9,463 nt of DNA, taken from positions 1-9,463 of the forward strand of contig CARPYP010000043.1 of assembly GCA_949045875.1 (NCBI GenBank), read 5' to 3'. The notes beneath the pieces are model-generated. The model worked only from the letters and a program-made list of their open reading frames with translations. It searched no databases and was not told the DNA's origin. Position 1 is the first letter of the stretch; each line of letters opens with the position of its first letter. Positions 1 to 6,608 of this stretch are shown here, piece by piece. Source of the stretch: an uncultured Clostridia bacterium (GTDB lineage: Bacteria > Bacillota > Clostridia > TANB77 > CAG-508). Made by a program: the position numbers and the translations under genes.

Positions 1-267
1 ATAATAGGAATCCCCTATGGAAAACAATGTTTTAAATTTGCAGCTTTATCATTTGTACCATTTGGCAAAGATGTCGAATATGGAGGAGGAATACCATCAG
101 TAATTGCAAATGTAATATGGATTATATTCTTTGGGATTCCAATGGCACTTGAAAACTTATTGTTTGGCTGTATATGGTGCATAACAATAGTAGGTATTCC
201 GTTTGGACTTCAATTCTTTAAAATTGCTAAATTGTCTTTAGCACCTTTTGGAGCAAGAGTAGTATAG
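1..267 (+). CDS. yccF: YccF-type small membrane protein, 3' part
   Basis: The reading frame is open from the first base of the window to TAG at 265-267, giving 88 residues with no start in view, so the N-terminus is cut by the window edge. The peptide has two related glycine- and phenylalanine-rich segments of the IGIPYGKQCFK / VGIPFGLQFFK kind. Each is followed by a short hydrophilic stretch ending in PFGK or PFGA, and a hydrophobic segment (about residues 36-65, IWIIFFGIP to WCITIVGIP) lies between them. That duplicated pattern is typical of the YccF (DUF307) family, small inner-membrane proteins of unknown function with paired transmembrane segments. A strong terminator follows 43 nt after the stop, so this gene ends its own transcription unit and is not coupled to yebC. 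It uses no CGG codon. Confidence 0.8.
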   Translation: MIGIPYGKQCFKFAALSFVPFGKDVEYGGGIPSVIANVIWIIFFGIPMALENLLFGCIWCITIVGIPFGLQFFKIAKLSLAPFGARVV

Positions 268-309
268 TAAACTGGTTAATTTAACATTGATTATAAGTTG
301 TGTATTTTG

Positions 310-333
310 AGGGAGCAGTTTTGCTCTCTTTTA
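310..333 (+). terminator. Rho-independent terminator after yccF
   Basis: AGGGAGCA (310-317) pairs with TGCTCTCT around a GTTT loop, with one G-T wobble, and runs into a T-rich tail (TTTTAATTT). It sits about 40 nt past the yccF stop codon. Confidence 0.8.
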
Positions 334-347
334 ATTTAGGAACAAAA

Positions 348-378
348 AAATTCCAAATTATTTTAATCTTTGGAATTT
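348..378. repeat. 10-bp inverted repeat downstream of yccF
   Basis: AAATTCCAAA (348-357) and TTTGGAATTT (369-378) are perfect complements around an 11-nt AT loop. A-rich sequence lies on the left and the right flank is mixed. It could act as a weak terminator on the minus strand or be a relic of a mobile element. No gene on the minus strand is visible that would need it. Confidence 0.5.
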
Positions 379-900
379 CATATTTTGAACTAATATTTTT
401 TTCTTTCATTAAATTTATACAAGGAAGAAGAAAAGGGAATATAATGCTTTAGCAGTATGCCAAGATTATAATGATATTGTTAGGAATGGAAGATGAAATA
501 AATAGAAGTATTAAAGAAGAACTTACAAAAGACTAAAAAAAAACAATGAAGAACAATAATAAGAATAGTGAACATAAAACAATATAAATTTAGACACTAT
601 CATACAACCAGAATTAGTAAAATACAAATTTAATTTGTAAAAAGACTACACAAATAAAAAATAATGTGATACAATAAAAAACGAAAATTATAAAAAGCAC
701 ATGGAAATGTATGAAACGAATGTTTATCAAAAACAAAAAAGGAACTTGACATAATGCTTTTTGGAGCAATTTTGGTGCAATCGTTTCAACACAGAACTAC
801 CAAAACCCACTAAAATCAACAAAGTTCAACAAAGCAAAAAAATGAGCAAATCAAGTGGTTAGAGGCTCGAAAGCCTTGAAAATAGAGAGAAAAATTAAAA
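379..900. other. Gene-free AT-rich stretch, probably decayed sequence
   Basis: No ORF of credible length or composition is present. Short peptide-like tracts can be read, for example one frame ending near 510 and another ending near 640 (sequence around QPELVKYKF). They lack starts and look like eroded gene ends. A small palindrome lies at 624-638 (ACAAAT-TTA-ATTTGT). At 758-782 there are two imperfect direct repeats, TTTGGAGCAA and TTTTGGTGCAA, and AGGCT-CGAA-AGCCT near 861-874 forms a short hairpin. Repeats of this kind occur around tyrosine-integrase attachment sites, so an old excised or eroded element is possible. I cannot prove it from sequence alone. Confidence 0.4.
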
Positions 901-914
901 AGGAGGAAGAAGAA

Positions 915-1640
915 ATGTCGGGACATAGTAAGTGGCATAATATTCAAGCTAAGAAAGGAAAAGCAGATGCTGCAAGAGGAAAAATATTTACTAAATTAGG
1001 AAGAGAATTATTAATAGCTGTAAAACAAGGAGGAGCAGATCCAGCAGGAAACTCAAAACTAAAAGATGTCATAGCAAAATGTAAAGCAGCAAATATGCCA
1101 AATGATACTATTAACAATGCAATAAAGAAAGCAGCAGGAGAAGGTAATAATGAAAATTATGAAGAAATAACATATGAGGGATATGGGCCAAATGGAGTTG
1201 CTATAATTGTAAATGCAACAACAGATAATAGAAACAGAACAGCAGCAGATATAAGACATGCATTTGATAAATCAGGAGGTTCATTAGGAACTAGTGGATG
1301 TGTCTCATATATGTTTAATAGAAAAGGTATAATTATCATAGAAAAAGCAAGTACAAATATGAGTGAAGATGAAATAATGATGCTTGCTTTAGACTGTGGA
1401 GCAGATGACTTTGAAGTAGGGGATGGTTATTATGAAATATCAACAACTCCAGAGAATTTTTCAGAAGTCAGAGAAAAGTTAGAGGAAAGTGGCTTACAAT
1501 TTGTAGAAGCAGATATACAAATGGTACCAACATCATATATTAAGTTGGATGAACATGGTGCAGAAGTTATGGAAAGACTAATAGAGAGATTAGATGAATT
1601 AGATGATGTTGCAGAGATATTCCACAATTGGGAAGAGTAA
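915..1640 (+). CDS. yebC: YebC/PmpR/TACO1 family protein
   Basis: The product is 241 residues, the usual length of the family. It opens with the hallmark MSGHSKWHNIQAKK and continues with KGKADAARGKIFTKLGREL, the DNNRNRT-like segment DNRNRTAADIRHAF, and the GCVSYMF motif. The start at 915 is chosen over an upstream in-frame ATG at 855 because AGGAGG (901-906) sits 8 nt before it and the family begins at MSGHSKW. Members were long annotated as transcriptional regulators; bacterial and mitochondrial homologues are now linked to translation, helping ribosomes through difficult stretches. It is cytosolic, with no signal peptide or membrane segment. The gene stands alone, followed by a hairpin at 1668-1692. 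One CGG string (919-921) is out of frame across codons TCG-GGA. A translation factor beside the odd tRNA-Gly is notable, but yebC is a core gene and the adjacency may be chance. Confidence 0.96.
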   Translation: MSGHSKWHNIQAKKGKADAARGKIFTKLGRELLIAVKQGGADPAGNSKLKDVIAKCKAANMPNDTINNAIKKAAGEGNNENYEEITYEGYGPNGVAIIVNATTDNRNRTAADIRHAFDKSGGSLGTSGCVSYMFNRKGIIIIEKASTNMSEDEIMMLALDCGADDFEVGDGYYEISTTPENFSEVREKLEESGLQFVEADIQMVPTSYIKLDEHGAEVMERLIERLDELDDVAEIFHNWEE

Positions 1641-1667
1641 AAATTAAAATAAGTAAAGAATACATGT

Positions 1668-1692
1668 AAAGGACATGTTTCAAATGTCCTTT
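1668..1692 (+). terminator. Terminator hairpin after yebC
   Basis: AAAGGACAT (1668-1676) pairs perfectly with ATGTCCTTT (1684-1692) around GTTTCAA. The tail is only ATAT, so the U tract is weak. It lies 27 nt after the yebC stop. The hairpin end lies a few bases before the possible group II intron start at 1700. Confidence 0.6.
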
Positions 1693-1699
1693 ATATGGA

Positions 1700-1799
1700 G
1701 TATGCCAAGCATAATCAACAACTCGTGGGTGAAAATTCCATACAGTGCCTGATAGTGGCGAATGGTTAGCAAATAGCAAGAGTGTCCTTTGTGAGGAAG
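1700..1799 (+). mobile_element. Possible 5' fragment of a group II intron (domain I)
   Basis: The stretch starts GTATGCCAAGC and contains CTCGTGGGTGAAAATTCC and CCTGATAGTGGCGAATGG followed by TTAGCAAATAGCAAG. From memory, this resembles the start of domain I of bacterial group II introns, which begin GUGYG and pair that end with CACAC. Here GTATG (1700-1704) can pair with CATAC (1739-1743), as if both sides had changed together. No reverse transcriptase ORF or domain V/VI follows, so if real it is a truncated remnant. Its position directly after a terminator hairpin is the preferred site of class IIC introns. The call rests on remembered consensus only. Confidence 0.35.
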
Positions 1800-1846
1800 A
1801 AATAGTAATGAAATAGTTAATATTTAATAGAAAAATTTGATTAAAT

Positions 1847-1920
<74 letters not shown>

Positions 1921-1954
1921 TTAAGTAAAATCGTCGCACCAGACGAAAGTATTG

Positions 1955-1984
1955 AAAAATCAACTGTAAAAGGTTGATTTTTTT
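1955..1984 (+). terminator. Terminator of the tRNA-Gly gene; possible attachment-site core
   Basis: AAAAATCAAC (1955-1964) pairs with GTTGATTTTT (1973-1982) around TGTAAAAG and runs into seven T. A near copy occurs at 6735-6764 before the second small ORF, sharing GTAAAA and GGTTGATTTTTT. A minor hairpin CGTC/GACG lies just upstream (1932-1945). The repeat is what one would expect of left and right ends left by an integrating element. Confidence 0.8.
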
Positions 1985-2020
1985 GTCGCCTTTATCTTGA
2001 AAAAGAAAGGATGGTGTGGT

Positions 2021-2305
2021 ATGATTAGTATCATTAAGAAGAAAAACAAGATTAAAAGAGAATTGCTCTCTAAAATTGAATGGGCTTGTAGTTTGAATGC
2101 TATAAAACTTGAACACGAAATGATATTTGAAGGTTGTTTAAGAATTATAGAACATACAAACTTGGCGTATGTAGAACCACATAGAGTAATTATTAAAGAT
2201 AAGTTATTCTTATTCTTTAATGAATGTGATTACTTTTATGTGGGAGATTTAAGGTATAAATACCCTTTATCTCAATTAAAAGACTACATAGAAAGGCTAC
2301 TTTAA
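2021..2305 (+). CDS. Small conserved protein preceding serine recombinase, copy 1
   Basis: This is a 94-residue protein of unknown function. The ATG at 2021 lies 10 nt after AAAGG (2006-2010). The TTG at 1997 would add eight residues but has no better ribosome site. The C-terminal half matches the 89-residue product at 6814-7083: a TNLAYVEPHRVIIKDK block against TNLTYIEPHRVIIKN, then a hydrophobic FLFF stretch, a YVGDL/YITNL segment and a final helix (SQLKDYIERLL against SELEEYLKNI). The N-terminus is lysine-rich. There is no signal peptide and no cysteine pair. Both copies sit immediately before a large serine recombinase, so a role with it, such as regulation or directionality control, is plausible but unproven. 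The fold looks like a small alpha/beta protein. It is part of the same transcription unit as the recombinase, 72 nt away. Confidence 0.75.
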   Translation: MISIIKKKNKIKRELLSKIEWACSLNAIKLEHEMIFEGCLRIIEHTNLAYVEPHRVIIKDKLFLFFNECDYFYVGDLRYKYPLSQLKDYIERLL

Positions 2306-2350
2306 TTTTAGAGTTTTTTTGTGTTTAAAATTTATTTAAGTAGCTTTCCA

Positions 2351-2362
2351 TTCAATATTGAA
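2351..2362 (+). promoter_or_regulatory. Perfect palindrome overlapping the recombinase 1 ribosome site
   Basis: TTCAATATTGAA is a perfect 12-bp palindrome, and its last bases run into the AAAGGAG Shine-Dalgarno (2361-2367) of the recombinase start at 2378. It could be an operator or a hairpin limiting initiation. AT-rich palindromes of this length also arise by chance. Confidence 0.3.
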
Positions 2363-2377
2363 AGGAGAGATTTAAAA

Positions 2378-4179
2378 ATGAGTGAAGAAAAGAAAATCGC
2401 AGGAATTTATATTCGTGTAAGTACAGAGGATCAAGTAAGAGAAGGTTTTAGTTTAGCAGAACAAAAAGAAAAACTGTTACAACTTTGCAAATTCAAAGAA
2501 TATGAAGTATTTAGAGTATATGAAGATGCTGGAATATCAGCAAAGAACATTAAAGATAGACCAGCATTTCAAGAAATGTTAGCAGATATGAAAAGTGGCA
2601 AAATCAATTATATTGTAGCTTATAAGTTAGACAGAGTAACTCGTTCAGTTCGTGATTTAGAAGAACTTATTGCACAATTAGAAATGCACAATACCTATTT
2701 GGTGTGTGATAAAGATGATGTAAATACGAGCAGTGCTAATCGGTAGATTTTTTGTGCGTATGCTAACAGTGTTATCACAGTTAGAAATTGAAATAGTATC
2801 AGAAAGAACAAAGTTTGGACTAAATGGTGCTATTAAGTCAGGACATTTACCGGGAATTGTACCATTAGGCTATAAAAAAGATAACAATAAGAAAACTGTA
2901 ATAGATGAAACTACAAAAGATGTAGTAATTAGAATATTTAATATGTATCTTGAAGGCAAAAGCTATCAACAAATTAGTAATACTTTAAATAAAGAAAAAG
3001 TATTAGCACCAAAACATTGGAGAGATACAACAATTATGAAAATGATAGATAACAAAGTATATATGGGAGATTACGAAAAAGGAAAATCAAATAATAAAGA
3101 TACTTTAGTTTATATGAATGTAGTAGAGCCAATAATTAGTCGTGCTATGTGGAATGAGGCACAACATCAAAAAGAGAAAAATCAAAGAAGTTATACAAGA
3201 AATAGGGTTTATATATTTTTTCAAAAACTAAAATGTCCTAAATGCAACAGAATAATGAAATGTAAAGGTTCTGGAGGAACAAAGAAAAAATATATGTACT
3301 ACACTTGTGAACATTGCAAGACCTATTACAGAGAAGATAAAATTGAAGAATGTTTACAAAGATTTATTCTTGAGTTAGTTGAGTATGATATGGCAGTCAA
3401 GAAATATTTTTTACCAATACTAGCTGACAAAAAAGAAACAAAAACAGAAAAACTAGACCAAGAAATTGATACATTACAAAAACAAAAAGAAAGAATAAAG
3501 AAAGCTTATGTAAGTGGTATAGTAGAAATGGAAGATTTTTCTGAAGATTACAAAATTATTGAAGAAAAAATCAATATTTTAGAAACTAAAAAATATGAAA
3601 AACTAAATACTAATAGTCTTTCTTTTACACCTCAACAGTTAATGGCTGATAGAGATATTGAAAGAGAAAAATTGATAAAAGACAACAAATTAAATGAAAC
3701 TTTAGAACAGGAATGGAATAAAAAATCTAAAGAAGAAAAGCAAGAATTTATTTCAAAATTTATTGAGTCAATGACATTATTAAAGAATAAAAAACGGAGA
3801 ATTTTATATTGATAAAATAAATTTTAGAAGTAGTTATATTGAACAATTAACAAAGTTTTTGGCATTAGGAATAGCAGATGTTTTTGTACCAGTTGAAGTA
3901 AACGAAGAAGAAAAAGAAATTAGAGCAAGCGTTAATATAAATCAAGAACAATTAGATGATTATATTACAAGACTTAATAAAGAATTTGAAATAGAATTTT
4001 ATGAATTATTTTCAAAAAATATGAATGAAAACGAGGAAGAAATTGAAATAGAACTGAGCAAAGAAAAGCAAAAATTGATAAGGTTAGTTGCTGTAAAAGA
4101 TAACAAAATTTTCTCAAAATCCAAGAAAGAAAATTATAAAATTGGTGCAGTAATAAGTAATCAAAAATATAAAATTTAG
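2378..4179 (+). CDS. Large serine recombinase, copy 1, needs two CGGN-to-Gly (+1) readings
   Basis: Site-specific recombinase that cuts and rejoins DNA through a serine-phosphate link. The start at 2378 has AAAGGAG 10 nt upstream. Reading CGGT (2741) and CGGA (3795) as single Gly codons gives one 599-residue protein. The resolvase domain is residues 7-145, with nucleophile Ser15 in YIRVSTEDQ and KLDRVTRS at 83-90. The recombinase domain follows (about 160-270). Then come a zinc ribbon (C286-C289 and C310-C313), a coiled-coil segment (about 345-415) and a C-terminal tail. It is colinear with the intact 628-residue paralogue at 7303-9189, and residue 122, made from CGGT, aligns with an ordinary Gly122 there. 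In plain triplet reading the gene breaks into 2378-2746, a middle piece and a tail from about 3859, and would be called a pseudogene. Everything else is conserved with no further damage, which argues against simple decay. Confidence 0.88.
2741..2744 (+). other. CGGT quadruplet / +1 frameshift site 1 (Gly122 of recombinase 1)
   Basis: CGG is in frame after AAT. In triplet reading the next codon is TAG and translation stops. Reading CGGT as one Gly continues with AGA TTT TTT GTG CGT ATG, giving N-G-R-F-F-V-R-M, the expected start of the recombinase long helix. The paralogue has AAC GGC (Asn-Gly) at the same place. Confidence 0.85.
3795..3798 (+). other. CGGA quadruplet / +1 frameshift site 2 (Gly473 of recombinase 1)
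   Basis: CGG is in frame after AAA AAA. Triplet reading gives RRILY and a stop at 3810-3812. Reading CGGA as Gly continues with GEFYIDKINFRSS into the tail, where INFR matches INFR of the paralogue. An extra A in the six-A run (3789-3794) would explain this site equally well on its own, so it is the least specific of the four. Confidence 0.75.
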
Positions 4180-4332
4180 ATGGAAAATTCAAATTGAAAT
4201 TGATTTTTGTACCCCATACACTTCCTAACAAGCACTGAATTTTTCCTCCCTAGTCAAAATTCGAAATTGTGGGACTAAGTCCCAAGCCCTTTATAAAATA
4301 ATTTGTAACTATTTTGTAAATTTAATGAAAAA
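4180..4332 (+). other. Intergenic region before yhcG with a short perfect hairpin
   Basis: The 153-nt gap holds GGGACT-A-AGTCCC (4271-4283), extendable by T4270-A4284. Such a tight stem-loop without a T tract is not a normal terminator. TTTATAAAAT near 4291-4300 could serve as a -10 box for yhcG, but no good -35 is evident. Confidence 0.4.
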
Positions 4333-5445
4333 ATGGAAAAATTATGTTATACTAAAATTCATCAGACAGTGTCTGATGAATTTGAAAGGATGATGAAAAA
4401 TATGGATAATATGCTAATAAATGGAATCGATGAAAATTTTTATAATAATATAAGAAATACTATATTAAAAGCAAAAATAAATATATACAAAAATATAAAT
4501 TATGAGATGGTAACATCATCATGGGATGTTGGTAGACAAATCGTTGAAGAAGAATTAAAAGGAAAAGAACGTGCTGATTATGGAAGGCAGTTAATAAAAT
4601 TATTATCTCAAAAATTAACTGAAGAATTTGGTAAAGGATATTCAGAAACTAACCTTAGAAATATGAAAATTTTTTATACAATGTTTCAAAATTATCAGAC
4701 ACTGTCTGATGAATTAAGTTGGAGTCATTATATAGAATTATCAAAAATAAAAGATGAAACAATGAGAAAATTTTATTATAATGAATGTATAAATTCAAAA
4801 TGGTCAGTAAGAGAATTAGATAGACAAAAATCGTCTTTACTATTTGAAAGATTAACACTAAGCAAGGAAAAAGACGAAGTTTTAGCAATTTCAAATAAAG
4901 GACACGAAATAACAAAGCCAGATGACCTAGTAAAAGACCCAACAGTATTAGAGTTTTTAGGATTAAAAGAAAATAAAAGATATTTGGAAAAAGATTTAGA
5001 GAATGCTCTAATAGAACATCTTCAAGAGTTTTTATTAGAATTAGGAAAAGGATTTTCTTTTGTAGCAAGACAACAAAGAATAAATTTAGGTGGAGATAAC
5101 TTTTATATAGACTTGGTATTTTATAACAGATTAGCAAAATGTTTTGTATTAATAGATTTGAAAACTGGGAGATTAACTCATCAAGATGTTGGACAAATGC
5201 AAATGTATGTAAATTATTATAAAAGAACTCAAATGTTAGAAGGAGAAAATGAGCCTATTGGAATATTACTTTGTTCCGAAAAAAATGATGTAGTTGTAGA
5301 ATTTACCTTACCAGAGGGTAATAAAAACATATTTACATCAAAATATCAATTATATTTGCCAACAGTTGAAGAATTAAAGCAAACTATTGAAGAAGAAAAG
5401 AAACAAATTGAAACTAATACAATTTTAGATAAAAAAGAAGATTAA
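4333..5445 (+). CDS. yhcG: YhcG/DUF1016-type PDDEXK nuclease domain protein
   Basis: 370 residues if the ATG at 4333 is used. That start has no clear ribosome site, while GAAAGG at 4384-4389 precedes ATGs at 4390, 4393 and 4402, so a start there is at least as likely. The N-terminal DUF1016 helical domain runs from about residue 34 (FYNNIRNTI) through WDVGRQIVEEE to LSWSHYIEL (about 128-136). The nuclease-like domain spans about 215-345, with E228, D260 (FYIDLVFYN) and D275-x-K277 (LIDLKTG) in the PDDEXK order. All key acidic and lysine residues are present, so it may be active. YhcG proteins are common on mobile islands and near restriction systems; their exact role is unsettled. No methylase or specificity subunit is near. 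The stop is 24 nt before the asparaginase start at 5470, suggesting cotranscription. It contains no CGG codon. Confidence 0.87.
   Translation: MEKLCYTKIHQTVSDEFERMMKNMDNMLINGIDENFYNNIRNTILKAKINIYKNINYEMVTSSWDVGRQIVEEELKGKERADYGRQLIKLLSQKLTEEFGKGYSETNLRNMKIFYTMFQNYQTLSDELSWSHYIELSKIKDETMRKFYYNECINSKWSVRELDRQKSSLLFERLTLSKEKDEVLAISNKGHEITKPDDLVKDPTVLEFLGLKENKRYLEKDLENALIEHLQEFLLELGKGFSFVARQQRINLGGDNFYIDLVFYNRLAKCFVLIDLKTGRLTHQDVGQMQMYVNYYKRTQMLEGENEPIGILLCSEKNDVVVEFTLPEGNKNIFTSKYQLYLPTVEELKQTIEEEKKQIETNTILDKKED
4361..4382. repeat. Palindromic repeat inside yhcG, copy A
   Basis: ATCAGACA-GTG-TCTGAT (extended by C4360 and G4378 to a 19-nt inverted repeat) followed by GAATT. The 22-nt block recurs at 4694-4715 with a single central G/C difference. 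It encodes QTVSDEF here, in the N-terminal extension before the conserved DUF1016 domain. Confidence 0.75.
4694..4715. repeat. Palindromic repeat inside yhcG, copy B
   Basis: Same 22-nt block as 4361-4382 apart from one base, with inverted arms ATCAGACA and TGTCTGAT. It encodes QTLSDEL immediately before the conserved LSWSHY motif, so this is probably the native copy and the upstream one the duplicate. Confidence 0.75.
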
Positions 5446-5469
5446 TAATATGCGAAGGAGTAGATGAAT

Positions 5470-6542
5470 ATGAAAAAAATATTAATAATTTCAACAGGTG
5501 GTACAATTTCACAAACGCACACAGAAGAAGGTGTTGCAATTAGTAATGAAAAATCATTTACTGGTAATACATTTGTAAACATTTTGAATGTGTTAAAGAA
5601 AGAATTAGATATTGATGTTATAGATTCTGAAACAATTTTAAATAAAGATAGTTCTAATATAGTTCCTGAAGATTGGAACAAAATTATAGATACTATTGTA
5701 GAAGAATATGATAATTATACAGCTTTTATAATTACACATGGTACAAATACTATGGGATATACTTGTTCTGCTGTTTCTTTTGCAATAGAAAATGTAGGAA
5801 AACCTATTATATTTACTGGTTCACAAGTATCCTATGGAATGGCAGGAACAGATGCAATAATGAATCTAGAAAATGTAGTGAGAGTTATAGCAGATGATAA
5901 TTGTAAACTAGCAGGTGTATGCTGTATATTTGGTAGTAAAGTTATAACAGGAACTCGAGTAAAAAAGAAAACAGAATTTGAGTATGATGCATTTAAAACT
6001 TTCGGCAGATTACCAGATATTGCTAATATAGGTAATAGTATAGTGTATAATGAAAATGCATTAGAAAGACATTTGAAATTTTTAGGTAATAAATCAAAAT
6101 CAAAAAGTGAACTTATAGTAAAAAATAAATTTGATACAAATATAATATCTTTGACAGAATTTCCTCGGATTAAAAGTAGATTATTTTAGAGTATTAGTTG
6201 AAAATGGTGTAAAAGGTTTTGTATTAAGAGCTACTGGAGCAGGTGATCCTAATATTGCAGAAGCAAATGCAAATTATGAGAATTTGAGAGAGGCGTTTGA
6301 ATATTTAAAAGAAAAGCAAATACCAATAGTCATAACAACACAAGCACCAGATGGAGTAGCAAGTATGAAAATAAATGAACCACGGACAATTGGCATTAAA
6401 ATTCGGTGCAATACCTGCTTGGGATATGAGTATGGAAAGTATAGTTACAAAATTATCTTGGTTAATAGGCAATGGATATTCTTATAGAGAAATACAACAA
6501 AAAATGGTAACCTCATTAAGAGGAGAAATAGAAATAAACTAA
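5470..6542 (+). CDS. ansA: L-asparaginase (type I-like), needs two CGGN-to-Gly (+1) readings
   Basis: Hydrolyses L-asparagine to aspartate and ammonia. The start at 5470 lies 9 nt after AAGGAG (5455-5460) and gives MKKILIISTGGTIS; ATG 5464 is too close to that site. Reading CGGA (6166) and CGGA (6383) as Gly yields 356 residues, close to the family norm. Thr12 in STGGTIS is the expected nucleophile. HGTNTMGYT is at 90-98, where the family usually has HGTDT, so Asn93 replaces the common Asp. GSQVSYGMAGTDA and FGSKVITGTRVKK follow. After site 3 the chain reads PGLKVDYFRVLVENGVKG and after site 4 PGQLALKFGAIPAWDMSM. Both Gly fall at positions that, as I recall, are glycine in AnsA proteins (PGI and the Gly before the C-terminal helix). 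There is no signal peptide, so the enzyme is cytosolic. Triplet reading breaks the gene at 6189 and again after 6383. Confidence 0.87.
6166..6169 (+). other. CGGA quadruplet / +1 frameshift site 3 (Gly233 of asparaginase)
   Basis: CGG is in frame after TTT CCT. Triplet reading runs RIKSRLF to TAG at 6187-6189. Reading CGGA as Gly continues TTA AAA GTA GAT TAT TTT AGA, giving F-P-G-L-K-V-D-Y-F-R, the normal continuation of the enzyme. Confidence 0.85.
6383..6386 (+). other. CGGA quadruplet / +1 frameshift site 4 (Gly305 of asparaginase)
   Basis: CGG is in frame (after the first shift) following GAA CCA. Reading CGGA as Gly continues CAA TTG GCA TTA AAA TTC GGT, giving E-P-G-Q-L-A-L-K-F-G and then AIPAWDMSMES, the conserved C-terminal helix region. 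Triplet reading gives RTIGIKIRC and loses all similarity. Confidence 0.85.
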
Positions 6543-6608
6543 TGAAATTTGTTATATAAAATGGAAAAATTAAAAAATATATGATAAGGTGTATATATCA
6601 GTTGATAA

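Noticed and set aside
746..773. TTGACA at 746-751 as a yebC promoter
   Set aside because: The -35 is good but no acceptable -10 box follows at 16-18 nt.
855..914. Upstream start for yebC at 855
   Set aside because: The 20 extra residues are Lys/Glu filler translated from the ribosome-site region; AGGAGG and the family start support 915.
3789..3798. Frameshift 2 as a simple homopolymer error in the six-A run
   Set aside because: It would explain this single site, but the other three sites have no homopolymer at the needed position, and all four share CGG in frame. Kept as an alternative for this site only.
2378..4179. Calling recombinase 1 an ordinary pseudogene
   Set aside because: Only two lesions are present. 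Both are +1, both sit on an in-frame CGG, and the same lesion appears twice in an unrelated gene. The remaining sequence keeps all catalytic and zinc-binding residues. Decay is possible but explains the pattern poorly.
3859..4179. Separate 106-residue gene after recombinase 1
   Set aside because: It has no ribosome site, its frame runs continuously from the CGGA at 3795, and it supplies the expected C-terminal tail of the recombinase.
4655..5137. Minus-strand ORF of 160 residues
   Set aside because: It lies fully opposite the yhcG coding sequence and consists of low-complexity Leu/Ile/Phe sequence typical of the antisense of an AT-rich gene.
6284..6487. Separate 67-residue gene beginning inside the asparaginase
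   Set aside because: Its first part is the middle of the asparaginase, and the part after 6383 is out of frame. It is an artefact of triplet reading across sites 3 and 4.
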